Below, in pieces: positions 22,012 to 33,368 of a stretch of DNA of 64,000 nt. The stretch's first letter is position 1, and each line of letters opens with the position of its first letter. The stretch comes from Spongilla lacustris (taxonomy: Eukaryota; Porifera; Demospongiae; Spongillida; Spongillidae). The stretch lies in NCBI GenBank assembly GCA_949361645.1, contig OX442427.1:6368558-6432557 (forward strand), written 5' to 3'. The notes beneath the pieces were generated by a model. The model searched no databases. It saw only the letters and a program-made list of their open reading frames with translations, and had not been told where the DNA came from. The translations under genes and the position numbers were made by a program.

Positions 22012-22409
22012 CTACCCCACGTAGTGGAGACAGGCCTGTCGTTTATTGGCCATAATTAGGCAACCAGAGGATAGACGTTTCATTTTTTAGCTAGTAGCAC
22101 CCGCCCCCTCCCCAAAGTAAACCCCCATGCGGTTGAGTGTTTATATAACAACCCTTTGATGTGGTTGTTCCTTATTCGGTACCTTTCCCATACATTGAGG
22201 TATGTTTGCCGAAAAGTGAGTTTTCGGTACCAGGATTCATAAAACCTTTCCTATGGTTAGTATAGTTGTAATCTACGTTAAATTCTCTATCCAACGGTGT
22301 TTAAATTATCTCTCTAGCATGCATAGTTTGTCTGCAGCAGTCAAGGGAAGTTGGTTGTTCCTTAATAGGTTCCTTTGCTCTACTCACTAGCAAATGTTTT
22401 CAGAACGCT

Positions 22410-22910
22410 GGACTCTGCCATTAGACGTTATCAAACTGGAGCAATAAGGGTCGAAGTCCCTTCCTGCAAAAAACCATAAGCAGCTAAACCCCATGGCACA
22501 AAAATCCCCCTAATTTAATATGGCTTAATGATAAAATTACCACAACTACAGCCCTCTACAGTGGATCTCAGTGTTGTGCTGAAATTCTCTCTATTAAAGC
22601 AATTTGAAATTGCTTTTTCTCAGAGTGAAGCGATTCTGAATTTCCATCATATGATCCTCACTTGTGTTCAAGCTCATGCATGGATGTGACCTCACCTCTG
22701 CCAATAAACTCTGCACCTTGCATCACTTCCCCAGTAGCTGCAGTCTTCCTATTCAAATAGCAGAAGAGAGGGCCCATGTACCAAAAAGACCAAGCAGCTG
22801 CATATCTGTTTTAGCTGCAGGATTAGAGAGAGTGCATGTTTGTGTTAGCTGCAAACCATACACAATTAGACCACTTGAAGTTACTGGTATAGCAACACAA
22901 AATATGACAC
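22410..22910 (-). pseudogene. Decayed copy of URB1 exons 3-4 and intron 3
   Basis: Colinear similarity to 16550-17115: TATCAAACTGGAGC and CAGCTAA (exon 4), CATATGATCCTCACTTGTG (intron 3 edge), AGTAGCTGCAG, GAGAGGGCCCATGTACCA, TTTGTGTTAGCTGCAA and ATAGCAACAC (exon 3). Indels throughout, so not coding. It sits 3.6-4 kb upstream of the URB1 start and is oriented like the gene. Confidence 0.65.
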
Positions 22911-22945
22911 AACGAGAATACAAACTAATTATTCTACAGCACATT

Positions 22946-23026
22946 GGATTTCTCAGTGGTGAGCCTAGTTTGGCGTCACTGAATAATCAGACGGTAATTC
23001 CAATCCTTTATTTCATCACAGAAATC
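22946..23026. mobile_element. Short palindromic MITE-like repeat, copy D
   Basis: GGATTTCTCAGTGGTGAGCC to CATCACAGAAATC. It lies at the end of the decayed URB1 copy. Confidence 0.55.
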
Positions 23027-23302
23027 AAAAATGCCACTCAAGAAAAAGTACTAACCATTACACAACGCACCTTTGATCTTCATAACAGCATAAATGTTAG
23101 TCCATAACACACTCCAGAACACAACTGACATGCCCCAAGTTCAGTTAACAATCTGAAACAGAAGGGGTAATTAATTATAGCATGGAATGCTGCCACCAAA
23201 GCACCACACAAAACTTCAATCCAGGAGTGTTTTGAAGTGAGTGCACGACATGGCTAGTGTTCACAGAGTACATTGCCACTATAGTTAAGTGGAAATCAAT
23301 GT

Positions 23303-23390
23303 GGATTTCTCTGTTCTGGTGCCGAATTGTCTTCAATGCAACATTAGTTGCAATATCAGATGGTAATTCCAATTTTCGTCATTGAAATCC
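23303..23390. mobile_element. Short palindromic MITE-like repeat, copy E
   Basis: Nearly identical to copy A at 857 over its whole length, including the GCAACATTAGTTGC hairpin. Confidence 0.6.
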
Positions 23391-24166
23391 ATACATTTAT
23401 AAGGTGGAAAGTTAACATAACTGGCTTTATGGTCTGAAGTGTATGCAATTTCTTACACAAAGAATTTCCCCTTCCTCTAGTTACTAAGCACTGAATAAAT
23501 AGTTATATAGACATACATCTTAATCCTAATGTTGCATTATATTTTGTCTTGGTAATGTTTAGCCATAAAAGCCCAGTTTTGTTGTAATGCCCAAATATTA
23601 ATTATACCAAAGCATAAATATAGCTATGAACACATACCTACAGCACCTCTTCTACTAATAAGTTGGCCATTCAAAAAAATCCTGCTGCCATGTTTGCAAA
23701 CCCTGTATAAAGAAGGAAAAACACTTGTGCAACCTTCACACATAGCAAAATCACAGTGAGATAACAGGAACCAATCACACCCTAGCCACAACGATTTTAG
23801 TGGTGAAGTGGTCACAAAAATACAGATTTCATGCACATTAGAGCTAGTGTGAGAATATCTTTGGCCTTAGGCTTAAATACATATACCACTTGCAAAAGTA
23901 CTGCCAACAAAACTAACCACTATCACAATTCCATTATGGGTTCAACTACCCCATAAGAAAGTCTTATAGCGCCATTCAACAAAGCATTTAGTTGATTGTC
24001 TAAAAAAAATATGAAGTGTTCTCAAGTGTTTTTTTAAGACACAACTACCCTCTTAATACTGATCCTCCACAACTACTACCCTCTCATACACCTTAGCTAA
24101 CCCCCAATCCAAAAGTTGATTTTTAAACCCCCTTCTCTTCCTCCCCCAAGCACAAATTTGCAATAT

Positions 24167-24251
24167 GATTTCTCTGTTCTGGTGCCGAGTTGTCTCCATC
24201 CAGCAACAAGGTTGCTATCAGATGGTAATTCCAATTTTCGTCACTGAAATC
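24167..24251. mobile_element. Short palindromic MITE-like repeat, copy F
   Basis: GATTTCTCTGTTCTGGTGCC to CGTCACTGAAATC; the hairpin centre is CAGCAACAAGGTTGCT instead of the GCAACATAGTTGC of copy A. Confidence 0.6.
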
Positions 24252-24339
24252 TTGTGATTCGCACAAAATACACGATTGTTACACCACAAACCCCAACACA
24301 CAACAGGCAAGTCGTAAGTCATTTTGACAAATATTTCAT

Positions 24340-25260
24340 ACCTTTCAAAGCCGGATTGTCCAAAGCTTCCCTTATCTTCACAGAGCTATATAGAAGAAAC
24401 ACAAAGGTTAAGACACAAAAGTGCTCACACTAAACTGAAAAATTTCTGCTGCTTAGTATTGCAAGCGAAAAAGATAATGTGGGCACCATGGTGACCAAGG
24501 TGGACACGTTGGTTGATCCCCTCAGTGAATAAAGTGCTCAGTACATAATCTAACAAGACTTTAGCACACCAATGACACATAAGTTTCTTCAAGGATGTGA
24601 CTCTAGCCTTGTAGTAATTCACCATTCAACACAAGTATGGGGGCATAAAAGGGTTAAATACACAAGACAAATAATGGATATATACAGAAAGTGAATAAGG
24701 TTTTTGATACAGGTACCTATGCACCAATATTATACCATCTGTGACATTATAGCATCCATATTTCATAAACCATACCACTGCAACATAAACTTCCTAACAC
24801 TCCCCCCCCCCACCCCGCTATAGTGACAATGAAATAGGCAGATGTTACACAAATTCTAAATGGCCCTTATCTTTACGATACTGACAGGGAAACAAAGCAC
24901 ATTGGATGACAACACACAGTAACACTTCGTACCATAGCTGGCACACACGGTAACACCATACCATAGCTGGACTTGTCCAAGGATTCCTCACATCTCAACA
25001 GTGTATGATGCAACTGCATCTGAAGAGACAACATACACAAAGGTTAGAACCTTGTAATGTTCTTGAGATTGTTTTGTCAGTTTTGATACTGCATCATGCT
25101 AAATAAGGATATAATGTGGGCACCATGGTGACCAAGGTGGACACGTTGGTTGATCCCCTCAGTGAATAAAGTGCTCAGTGCATAATCTAACAAGACTTTA
25201 GCACACCAATGACACATAAGTTTCTTCAAGGATGTGACTCTAGCCTTGTAACAAGACTTC
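24340..25260. repeat. Diverged tandem duplication, two units about 0.6 kb apart
   Basis: Units at about 24345-24620 and 24960-25255 share a near-identical 140-bp block starting ATAATGTGGGCACCATGGTG and a weaker block (TCCAAGGATTCCTCA / TCCAAAGCTTCCCTT). Antisense ORFs over the strong block (HWCAKVLLDYVLSTLF) are kept in both copies but match no family I know. Splice-like borders occur nearby; I could not join them into a phase-consistent gene. Confidence 0.5.
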
Positions 25261-25448
25261 CAAACTAAGAAAGCCACTATTATCAGGATGGCATACCTTA
25301 GTACATTGCTCTTCTCTAGAATATTTCAGCACTGACGTGTTTCATCCTTCTTTCGGATAAGATAAGTGCTTGCTCTTTCAGAGACGAAAAACACAGCAAG
25401 GATTATAGTGATATCCAGCCAAATACGCCACAGCAACTACAATCACAC

Positions 25449-25570
25449 GAGCCACTCAGAGTAACTATGACAATAGTAACAAATCAATGGTAGGTGGTCC
25501 ATGAGACAAGAAGCCACATGACACCTTTCATGTTTTAAAAAAGCTTCCTCATAGTGGCTAGACAATACTA
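25449..25570. repeat. About 120-bp dispersed repeat, copy 2
   Basis: Same sequence as 21070-21190 with scattered substitutions and a few small indels. Confidence 0.7.
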
Positions 25571-27175
25571 ACGCAACGTAACATGCATCTACTTGTAGTG
25601 ACTTCCATTACATTCATAAAGGTTCGTTTTCATCAATAGGTTACTAACTGCAAAACCCCATCTGTTACCGAACTCCCAATTATGATTTCGCATAAGCAAT
25701 TCGATACATTAACGTATTCCCTTTTGTCAGGCATTTTATTTGCTATTGCAGCGTTTCCTACGCCCTTCTAATCGCAGCAATATTCCTCTGCATCTGCTAT
25801 CTATAAGCAAGTTACAAAAAGACATCTTCACTTCCAGCTTACCACATCAAATTCTTAATCCACGGCAATAACTGCAAAAGGATGAGCGAAAAACCCCTAG
25901 CGCTTCGCTATGATAAGCACAGTGAACAGTAGTAGAGCAAGTGGCAATCGCCTGAAGGTTGGAGAAAGAGCACAATCGATACTACGTGCGCAAAACACCT
26001 TGGCTGTGCAAAGAGCACTTACCTCTTTGCCTAGACACCTGCATGGGGCAAAAGTATCTTCGTCTGCTTGACATGCGAGAAGATTCTAAACAGATCACCT
26101 TTCTGTCTTTTCGGCTGCGTGTCGACAATAAAGGTCAGGCTACCACGTGGTGTAGGCATACAGCGCATGCGCGTATAATTGATGTCTTGGCGTGCTCTGA
26201 ATAAAAGTGCATGTATTTATAGCCCTATGTACGGAGCAATGTCAATCCGTTGCATAGGGAAGCAAGGCGAGCTGCTTCTCCCATAACAGTCCTGGTTAAT
26301 GCACATGTATTCCACTGTAGCTCCCGTCATCGGAAATCATTTTTGGAATCGCATGTCATGCTACTCAACGAGAAAATCTGCCTCCGATAAATTGGTAGGC
26401 CTGTGTTTTGAGTTTATTTGTGCGGTCCTGCTTGATAAGCCTACCTTGCAGGACTCGCGGGACAAAATAGATGGTGTAAACGATTGTCCCAAAAATTGTC
26501 TGTGTTCGAAGAAGATCGTAGCAAACTATAAAGTACGCTCAGTGCGATGTGGGTGTGAACTGTGTGGTTGTGTGCGTGGTGTGCACGTTGTAATACATGA
26601 GTGCACTGTGAGGTGTGTGATGTAGTGCACGTGTCTGTTCATTCTTAAGAGTGGGTATTATCTTCTTACAGAATGTCCAGCTGCTTTCGCAGTTCACGTC
26701 AGGACAAACAGGAATGATCCTTCCAAGAACCATCACCAGTGAGCCTGTTATTGCAGCATGCCACATTATCAATTGGGCATGAGGTGACCCCCCCCCCCCC
26801 CCCCCCCCCTTCCACCCCAGAGGTCTGCATGAAGAAACAGAGGGAGATTGCCCTGGCCATCAGACAGTCAAGAACAATGGGTTTGTAGCCATGAGAAATA
26901 TACACACCAACTATTACCCTGCCACATTTCATTCCTTCCTCCACAGGGTTTTTGCCCTATACCTACAAACTCCCTGAGTACCTTAGCAATCCAAAGCTCT
27001 TCTAGCGACCACACCCACCTTTGTGATGCCATCTCCTGCACAGCCAGAACTTTTTGTGTGTCCTTACCAGAACATGCCTTATTCCTCCCTCACTTTGTAT
27101 TGTGTCCTATCTGTGCCATTGTTAAAATGTCCACTTTGAGGTACAAGGTGTAAAAAGACACAAGGGATATGTACA
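25571..27175. other. Intergenic, no gene supported; contains an orphan NRF1-like site
   Basis: Holds GCGCATGCGC at 26163-26172 in a locally CpG-rich stretch (25880-26180), a poly-C tract at about 26789-26809, and short ORFs without domains. It could contain a promoter and first exon of an unrecognised gene. The last 200 bp should include the CYBC1 3' UTR. Confidence 0.4.
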
Positions 27176-29469
27176 CTACTCTGTCTTCTTCAGTCTTGTC
27201 TTTGTCTTCTCACCCTCCTGTCCCTTTTGTCTCTTCTCTTTTCCTCCATTTTCTTGTACCTTCTCTTTCTTTTTGTGCGCCTCATCTCTGGTGGGAGTAG
27301 GAAAGCCGAGGAACTGTTTGATAGCAGCTGCAACTGCCTCGTGCTCACTGAGAGGGATTGGTTCAAGAGATAAGCCTGTGCCCATGGGACCACATGTGTC
27401 CCCCTCATCTCACCTCCCCCACCTTGCCCCTTCACCTCACCTCCCCTACTGTGCCCTCTCCCCTCCCTTCCCATAACCCTCACCTCCTACCTTTCCTCAT
27501 CATACCCACACTCATCTCACCTCTTGTCCCCATAGGTACACTGTGCTGTTAGTGAGAGGGTCAGTCCAGATAGGAACAGTAGGACCACCTGCACAGATGG
27601 TAACACATTAGTAGGACCACCTTATACATCAGAAAACACATTAGTAGGACCACCTTATACATCAGACGGTAACACATTAGTAGGACCACCTTATACATCA
27701 GATAACACATTAGTAGGACCACCTTATACATCAGATGGTAACACATTAGTTATAAGTAAAACAAAAATGGAAGGATCAGTGTCTGTGACTAGAAAATCAA
27801 GCAATTATTATATAACACAACCTCCAATCAGTGAATGAGCTTGATAGTTTAATGTGCTGGTACTAGGCAACAGAAAGCAGGAGGCCCTGGGCATCTTTCT
27901 ATGTATGCATGTAGCAAATTTAGATACACATCGTCTTGACACAATACACACCTTAACTGCACCTACCTGGTGACCTGTGCCGCCATATGGGATCTTGTGG
28001 GACTCCACAGAGACTCCAATTATCTCCTCCAGCTCTGTCACGACTGGAATGGGGACCAGTGCCATCAACATCCATGAATCGCAACACCACCACAAGCACA
28101 CAATATATACACACTCCAATAAAATTGTAATGTAAGTAGGGAAGGTGAGTGGGATGGGATGGAGAGGTGGGATAGTGGTAAAGGGATGGATACATACTTT
28201 TCCTTCTGTATCCCAGTATATGCTTCTCCAGGAAGCGGGCATTCATTAGAGTGACGATTTTTTTGGATTTATCAAAGACGCATTCCTGTGACGAGGAAAA
28301 GTTTGTCAGACAACTGACATGGTGGATACAATATATTACAGTGCAAGAAAATAATAACCTGAAGATTTAGACATTAAGTTACATGTAGGGCCAATAAAGC
28401 CACTAAGTTAGGGCTAATAACCTGAAGATTTAGCCATTAAGTTAGGGCTAATAACCTGAAGATTTAGCCATTAAGTTAGGGCTAATAACCTGAAGATTTC
28501 GCCGTTAAGTTAGGACTAATAAAGCCGTTAAGTTAGGGCTAATAACCTGAAGATTTCGCCGTTAAGTTAGGACTAATAAAGCCGTTAAGTTAGGACCAAT
28601 AACCTGAAGATTTAGCCATTAAGTCCCCTGTAATGTAAACAGGACCCCTGCTCAACAAACATATACATTGACCTGCATATTGACCTCTTTGACCTGCTTA
28701 ATCATCTAAAATTATTTTTGTCTCCAGGCAACATGATTCAACAGTGCTGCTTCTGCACCTCTGGTTATTTAGATCAACAGTTTGGGTGAAAAGTTCCACA
28801 GCTTGAAAAACTGGAACGGGATGTTTGGCAAGGTGCCAGGGGTCACACCACATACATCACATCACAGAGGTCACATCACACCTGCTCATGATTACCTCAT
28901 ATTTCTCTGTCCCAATGTAACAGAAGTAGACACCAAGTGCATAGCAGAGCATCCCCAAGTACCAGAATTCTATTTTAAAGGAAGCCTCATGTCTACATGA
29001 ACGCATACACCCACATTACCACTCCTTACTCTCCCTCACATCTCACAAGCACAATGCTACAATTTGATAATCTTACCAGCTTGAGTGGAGATAACATGAG
29101 TGAGAGTTAACAGAGCTGCAGGGGTTAGGATAACAATAATCAAAGCGCAAACTACTGTATATGCACACGCACATTATACGTGTATGCCGAAATGGTACCG
29201 GTATGGCAAACCGAATAGTACAGTGGCAGAATAACGGCACCAATGTACAAAACAAATACTAATAAAAGAACTTAAGTACTGATTCTAGCATGACAGCCGG
29301 AGCGGTATATATATATATATATATATCGCGCAGCGCACCATAATTGCTCACCTACAAATATCACAAGCGACCTCCACGTTGGCGACCTCTTGTAGTGCAG
29401 TACATTATCGTCCTTCTCCACTAGACTCAAGTAACGAGTCGACGCTAAACGCGACAGCAGTACAGACAT
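27176..29469 (-). CDS. CYBC1: CYBC1/EROS, cytochrome b-245 (NADPH oxidase) chaperone homologue
   Basis: EROS is an ER membrane chaperone that stabilises the gp91phox/p22phox NADPH oxidase heterodimer (known in mammals). Seven exons join in phase to 211 residues (human 187): 29352-29469, 29077-29115, 28896-28969, 28198-28285, 27967-28043, 27521-27588, 27176-27347. Matches to the family: VLHYKRSPTWRSL (human LHLKRAPGIRS), two membrane segments at about 32-48 and 54-71, CVFDKSKKIVTL (IFDKSTGKVVL), then IVTELEEIIGVSVE, YGGTGHQVVLLFLSGLTLSL and EAVAAAIKQFLGF. After the conserved part a lysine-rich tail (KKKEKVQENGGKEKRQKGQ) replaces the serine-rich human tail. The start ATG is 17 codons longer than needed to reach conservation but in frame. 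Its promoter overlaps the expected DUS1L 3' UTR. Confidence 0.87.
27589..27750. repeat. 36-bp minisatellite at CYBC1 exon 6 acceptor
   Basis: About four units containing AGTAGGACCACCT and ATCAGATGGTAACACATT. The AGGACCACC motif is the antisense of the exon 6 start (AGGTGGTCCTA), so the array begins at the splice acceptor and appears to have grown from it. Confidence 0.8.
28380..28625. repeat. About 34-bp imperfect minisatellite in CYBC1 intron 3
   Basis: Units of AATAACCTGAAGATTTAGCC plus ATTAAGTTAGGGCT, some with an extra AATAAAGCCGTTAAGTTAGG half-unit. Confidence 0.85.
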
Positions 29470-29595
29470 GATGAAGTGTTCTAGTAAACGCGCAGCAGGC
29501 CCGAGGGAGTGAGGGGTCGTGGGACGTGCTCCCGTTCGACAAGCGCGTACGCGATTGGCTGAAAGTACAAACAAAAAAACTGATTTTCTATTCGT
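29470..29595 (-). promoter_or_regulatory. CYBC1 promoter / DUS1L 3' end, 126 bp
   Basis: Only 126 bp separate the DUS1L stop from the CYBC1 ATG. The stretch is CpG-rich (AACGCGCAGC, GCGCGTACGCG) with an inverted CCAAT box (ATTGG at about 29552). It must serve as both 3' UTR and promoter, or the two genes are co-transcribed. Confidence 0.45.
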
Positions 29596-32500
29596 TCAAG
29601 TCACGGCTTCAGCTGTCTGAAGAGCTTCCTCTTCCCCAGTGCTTGTTTCTGCCTGGCACCCCTCCAACTTTGCACACGTATTGACCTTCGCACGCGGGTC
29701 AATGCCCTCCGCAATTCGCTGTGCTCTGGGTTTGTTGAATAAGTTGTGGCCTGAAAATGAAGAGTGGGAACAACGTATCGGTCAGCAGCAAAGGTCGACT
29801 AAATAGTACATGTACTATTAAAGTACGATACGCTGTGGACACAGCTTATCCGAAGCACAGTGACCTACATGTGTACGTAAACACTTCATGCTGGGTTTGA
29901 AAACGGTATTAAAAATGAAGGCATATACAAGTGTCTGCATAAAGTTATTTAGGGTTATTTTAATTTTATTTTTAATAGTCCCACCCATGAAGGTCTGAAG
30001 TCAACAGAGGGGGAAAAATATTGATGTAAGTCACAGAAAGTTTACACAACTCTATTGCCATGACAGCAAATAACACATGAACTTCTACAATATCTGTTCA
30101 ATAACAGGTTTTCACATGTGCGCATCAAACGAACTAACTGCTGAAATTCCCTCACGTAATGTACCTATGCATGATTCCACATATTCGGACCCCCACAGCA
30201 GCCCTCATGTAATGTACCTATGCATTCCACATGTTCAGACCCCCACAGCAGCCCTCATGTAATGTACCTATGCATTCCACATGTTCAGACCCCCACAGCA
30301 GCCCTCATGTAATGTACCTATGCATTCCACATGTTCAGACCCCCACAGCAGCCCTCATGTAATGTACCTATGCATTCCACATGTTCAGACCCCCACAGCA
30401 GCCCCCATGTAATGTACCTATGCATTCCACATGTTCAGACCTGCACATCTCCCTACAGCAGCACTTGCACATGCTGTAGGCACACTGCTGACCCTGCAAA
30501 TGAGAGGACCATTTGGAACTATCACCACCGCCATCCAATAGTGGTGTCAACAGGCATGACCACTGTATATACATGTACATGTACACATAGTGTATGGAGA
30601 ACTCAATTCTCACCTTTGGGTTGGCATTGCAAACTGTACACACAGTCCACTCCCTTCCTAAAGGGAATTCAAAAGTATGAATAAGCAAAGCTGCAAGTGT
30701 CGGTATAAGCCGCTAGGACCAGTGCTTTGATGTGGACTGGGGACTTGGCATGGTTGGAGTTCTTAGTGGACCAAATCTGCTGAGTTCACTTGGTGAAGGA
30801 ATTAATAAAGTGCCTCAAACTTACACCTACAATAGATGCAACTCATCCTTATGCCAGAGCTCTGTTGTAAAGGCTGAGTTGCATCTACTGTGTACACAGC
30901 TTGTTTTGTTTTGAATCAAAGGGTTAAGGCAAGGAGCATTTACAGATCAACCACTTGCTTAGCATCACAATGAATATGGCTTATTGTCTCAATAGGCCCT
31001 TTTCCATTGTGGGCGTATATACAAATCAACGTCATCGTATAAACAGAAAATGTCATCGTATAAACATATAAACGTCATAACACAGGGGCGCATAAACATA
31101 TAAACGTCACGTGTGCGCCCAAAAACCTGCTTTGGTATCGCACATATATCATTGGTTGCATGTTAATCGTTTGGATCTTTTGGCGCAAAGATATTTTAAG
31201 AAGCTGCAAGTGGATGAAGATGTATTTCCCCGACACATACGGCATTGTGTTACAAAATGGCCAGATTTACAATTTGGCGATTATTATTATCTTAAATAGC
31301 TTCTTCCAAGTGCTCACTATCAATTAACTTCCCAATTGCACAACAATTTTTGTTTTGTTTTGGAAGTGCAGGTGACGCTGACGTAACGTTGATTTTTTTA
31401 ATACGCCCACATTTTGTGACGTTTATTTGTTTATATGCTCACAATGGAAAAGGGTCTATAGTATGAAATGTAAAAAGTGTCTCGATGGGGAGCTGGTACT
31501 ACATTAAAGTTATGCTAGGCATGTGGGGGGATGGTCCTAGGTTATGCTAGGCATGTGGGGGATGGTCCTAGTAACGTTATGCTAGGCATGTGGGGGGATG
31601 GTCCTAGGTTATGCTAGGCATGTGGGGGATGGTCCTAGTAACGTTATGCTAGGCATGTGGGGGGATGGTCCTAGGTTATGCTAGGCATGTGGGGGATGGT
31701 CCTAGTAACGTTATGCTAGGCATGTGGGGGGATGGTCCTAGGTTATGCTAGGCATGTGGGGGGATGGTCCTAGGTTATGCTAGGCATGTGGGGGGATGGT
31801 CCTAGGTTATGCTAGGCATGTGGGGGGATGGTCCTAGGTTATGCTAGGCATGTGGGGGGATGGTCCTAGGTTATGCTAGATATGTGGGGGGGGGGGGGGG
31901 GGGGGGGGGGGGTCCTAGGTTCTTTCTTATGTAGTGAAGCCAAAAGAAGAAGCCTTACGTTTAATAGGCACAGGTCCCCGCTCCTTATGCTTCTTCTTCT
32001 TCTTGCTCTCCTGAACCACTGAACCATCCGAGTCCAGAGAGGGGCGTGACCTCTTTGATGCCTTCTCCCCTCCTGGTATGCTAGAGATGAGACATATGCA
32101 TGTGTGTAATGTGTATATACACACACTAGGGTTGAGCGCTAAAGGCTATTTTTGCCCCACCATTCGGATATCCGCGGAGGATAATTTTAAATAGCTATTC
32201 GGATCAAAATTCGGATTTTTAATACAGTTTTTAATCATATACATCTATTTGTAACAATTTTATTCAATCACAATCACGTCACAAAACATTTTGTGATGTT
32301 TTGTAGGCTGTATGTGTTGTACAACCTGGTCCTCTTTGTGGTTAATTAACTTGGTAGGACAACACATGTATAACACATGTATATAGGGCTTGTACATGTA
32401 GGCTCAATGGGGGAATTCAATTTTGTGAACCAAGGAGATCTAATCCTTTTTAGTTGAAGATCAGGGATTAGGTTTGGCAGCTATGATTTTTGTTCACTTT

Positions 32501-33147
32501 TGAGGGTTAACAGTATCACTCAACTGTTATTGTTGCTTATCTGTAATAATCAGTCTAAACCACTATTGGGCTACATGTATACCACATGCTTCTACCACGT
32601 GAAACCATAATTGCCTGCAATTAATATCCTATTCGGATCATTCGGATATGGACCCTCCATTAGGCTGCCGTGCCGCAGCATCCGATAGTGCCTAAGCCTA
32701 ACACACACACACACACATACACACACAAACACGCACACACACACAAGCATGCACACATACACACACATAAACATGCACACATAAACATGCACACATAAAC
32801 ACGCACACATAAACATGTACACATAAACACGCACACACATAAACATGTACACATAAACATGCACACATAAACACGCACACACACATAAACATGCACACAT
32901 AAACACGCACACACACATAAACATGCACACATAAACACGCACACACATAAACATGTACACATAAACATGCACACACACACCACTACCACTACAATCAAAA
33001 GCATGTATTGTGCAAAATCCAGTGTGCCAGCTAAGAGAAACCATGGACACAACAATGGCCGGCATTAAATTGACAGCCCTACATTACATGAGTGGCCTGC
33101 ATGTTTTTATGGCTGCCATGCAAAATACACAAGAGCATGGAGGGTGC

Positions 33148-33202
<55 letters not shown>

Positions 33203-33223
33203 GTGTGTGTGTGTGTGTGTGTG

Positions 33224-33264
<41 letters not shown>

Positions 33265-33278
33265 GTGTGTGTGTGTGT

Positions 33279-33313
<35 letters not shown>

Positions 33314-33335
33314 TGTGTGTGTGTGTGTTGTGTGC

Positions 33336-33368
<33 letters not shown>

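Noticed and set aside
22664..23107. 147-codon plus-strand ORF as a gene
   Set aside because: It overlaps the decayed antisense URB1 exon 3 copy and a MITE; no domain.
29314..29329. (TA)n tract near CYBC1 exon 1 as a promoter TATA box
   Set aside because: It lies inside intron 1 downstream of the start codon and is a simple microsatellite.
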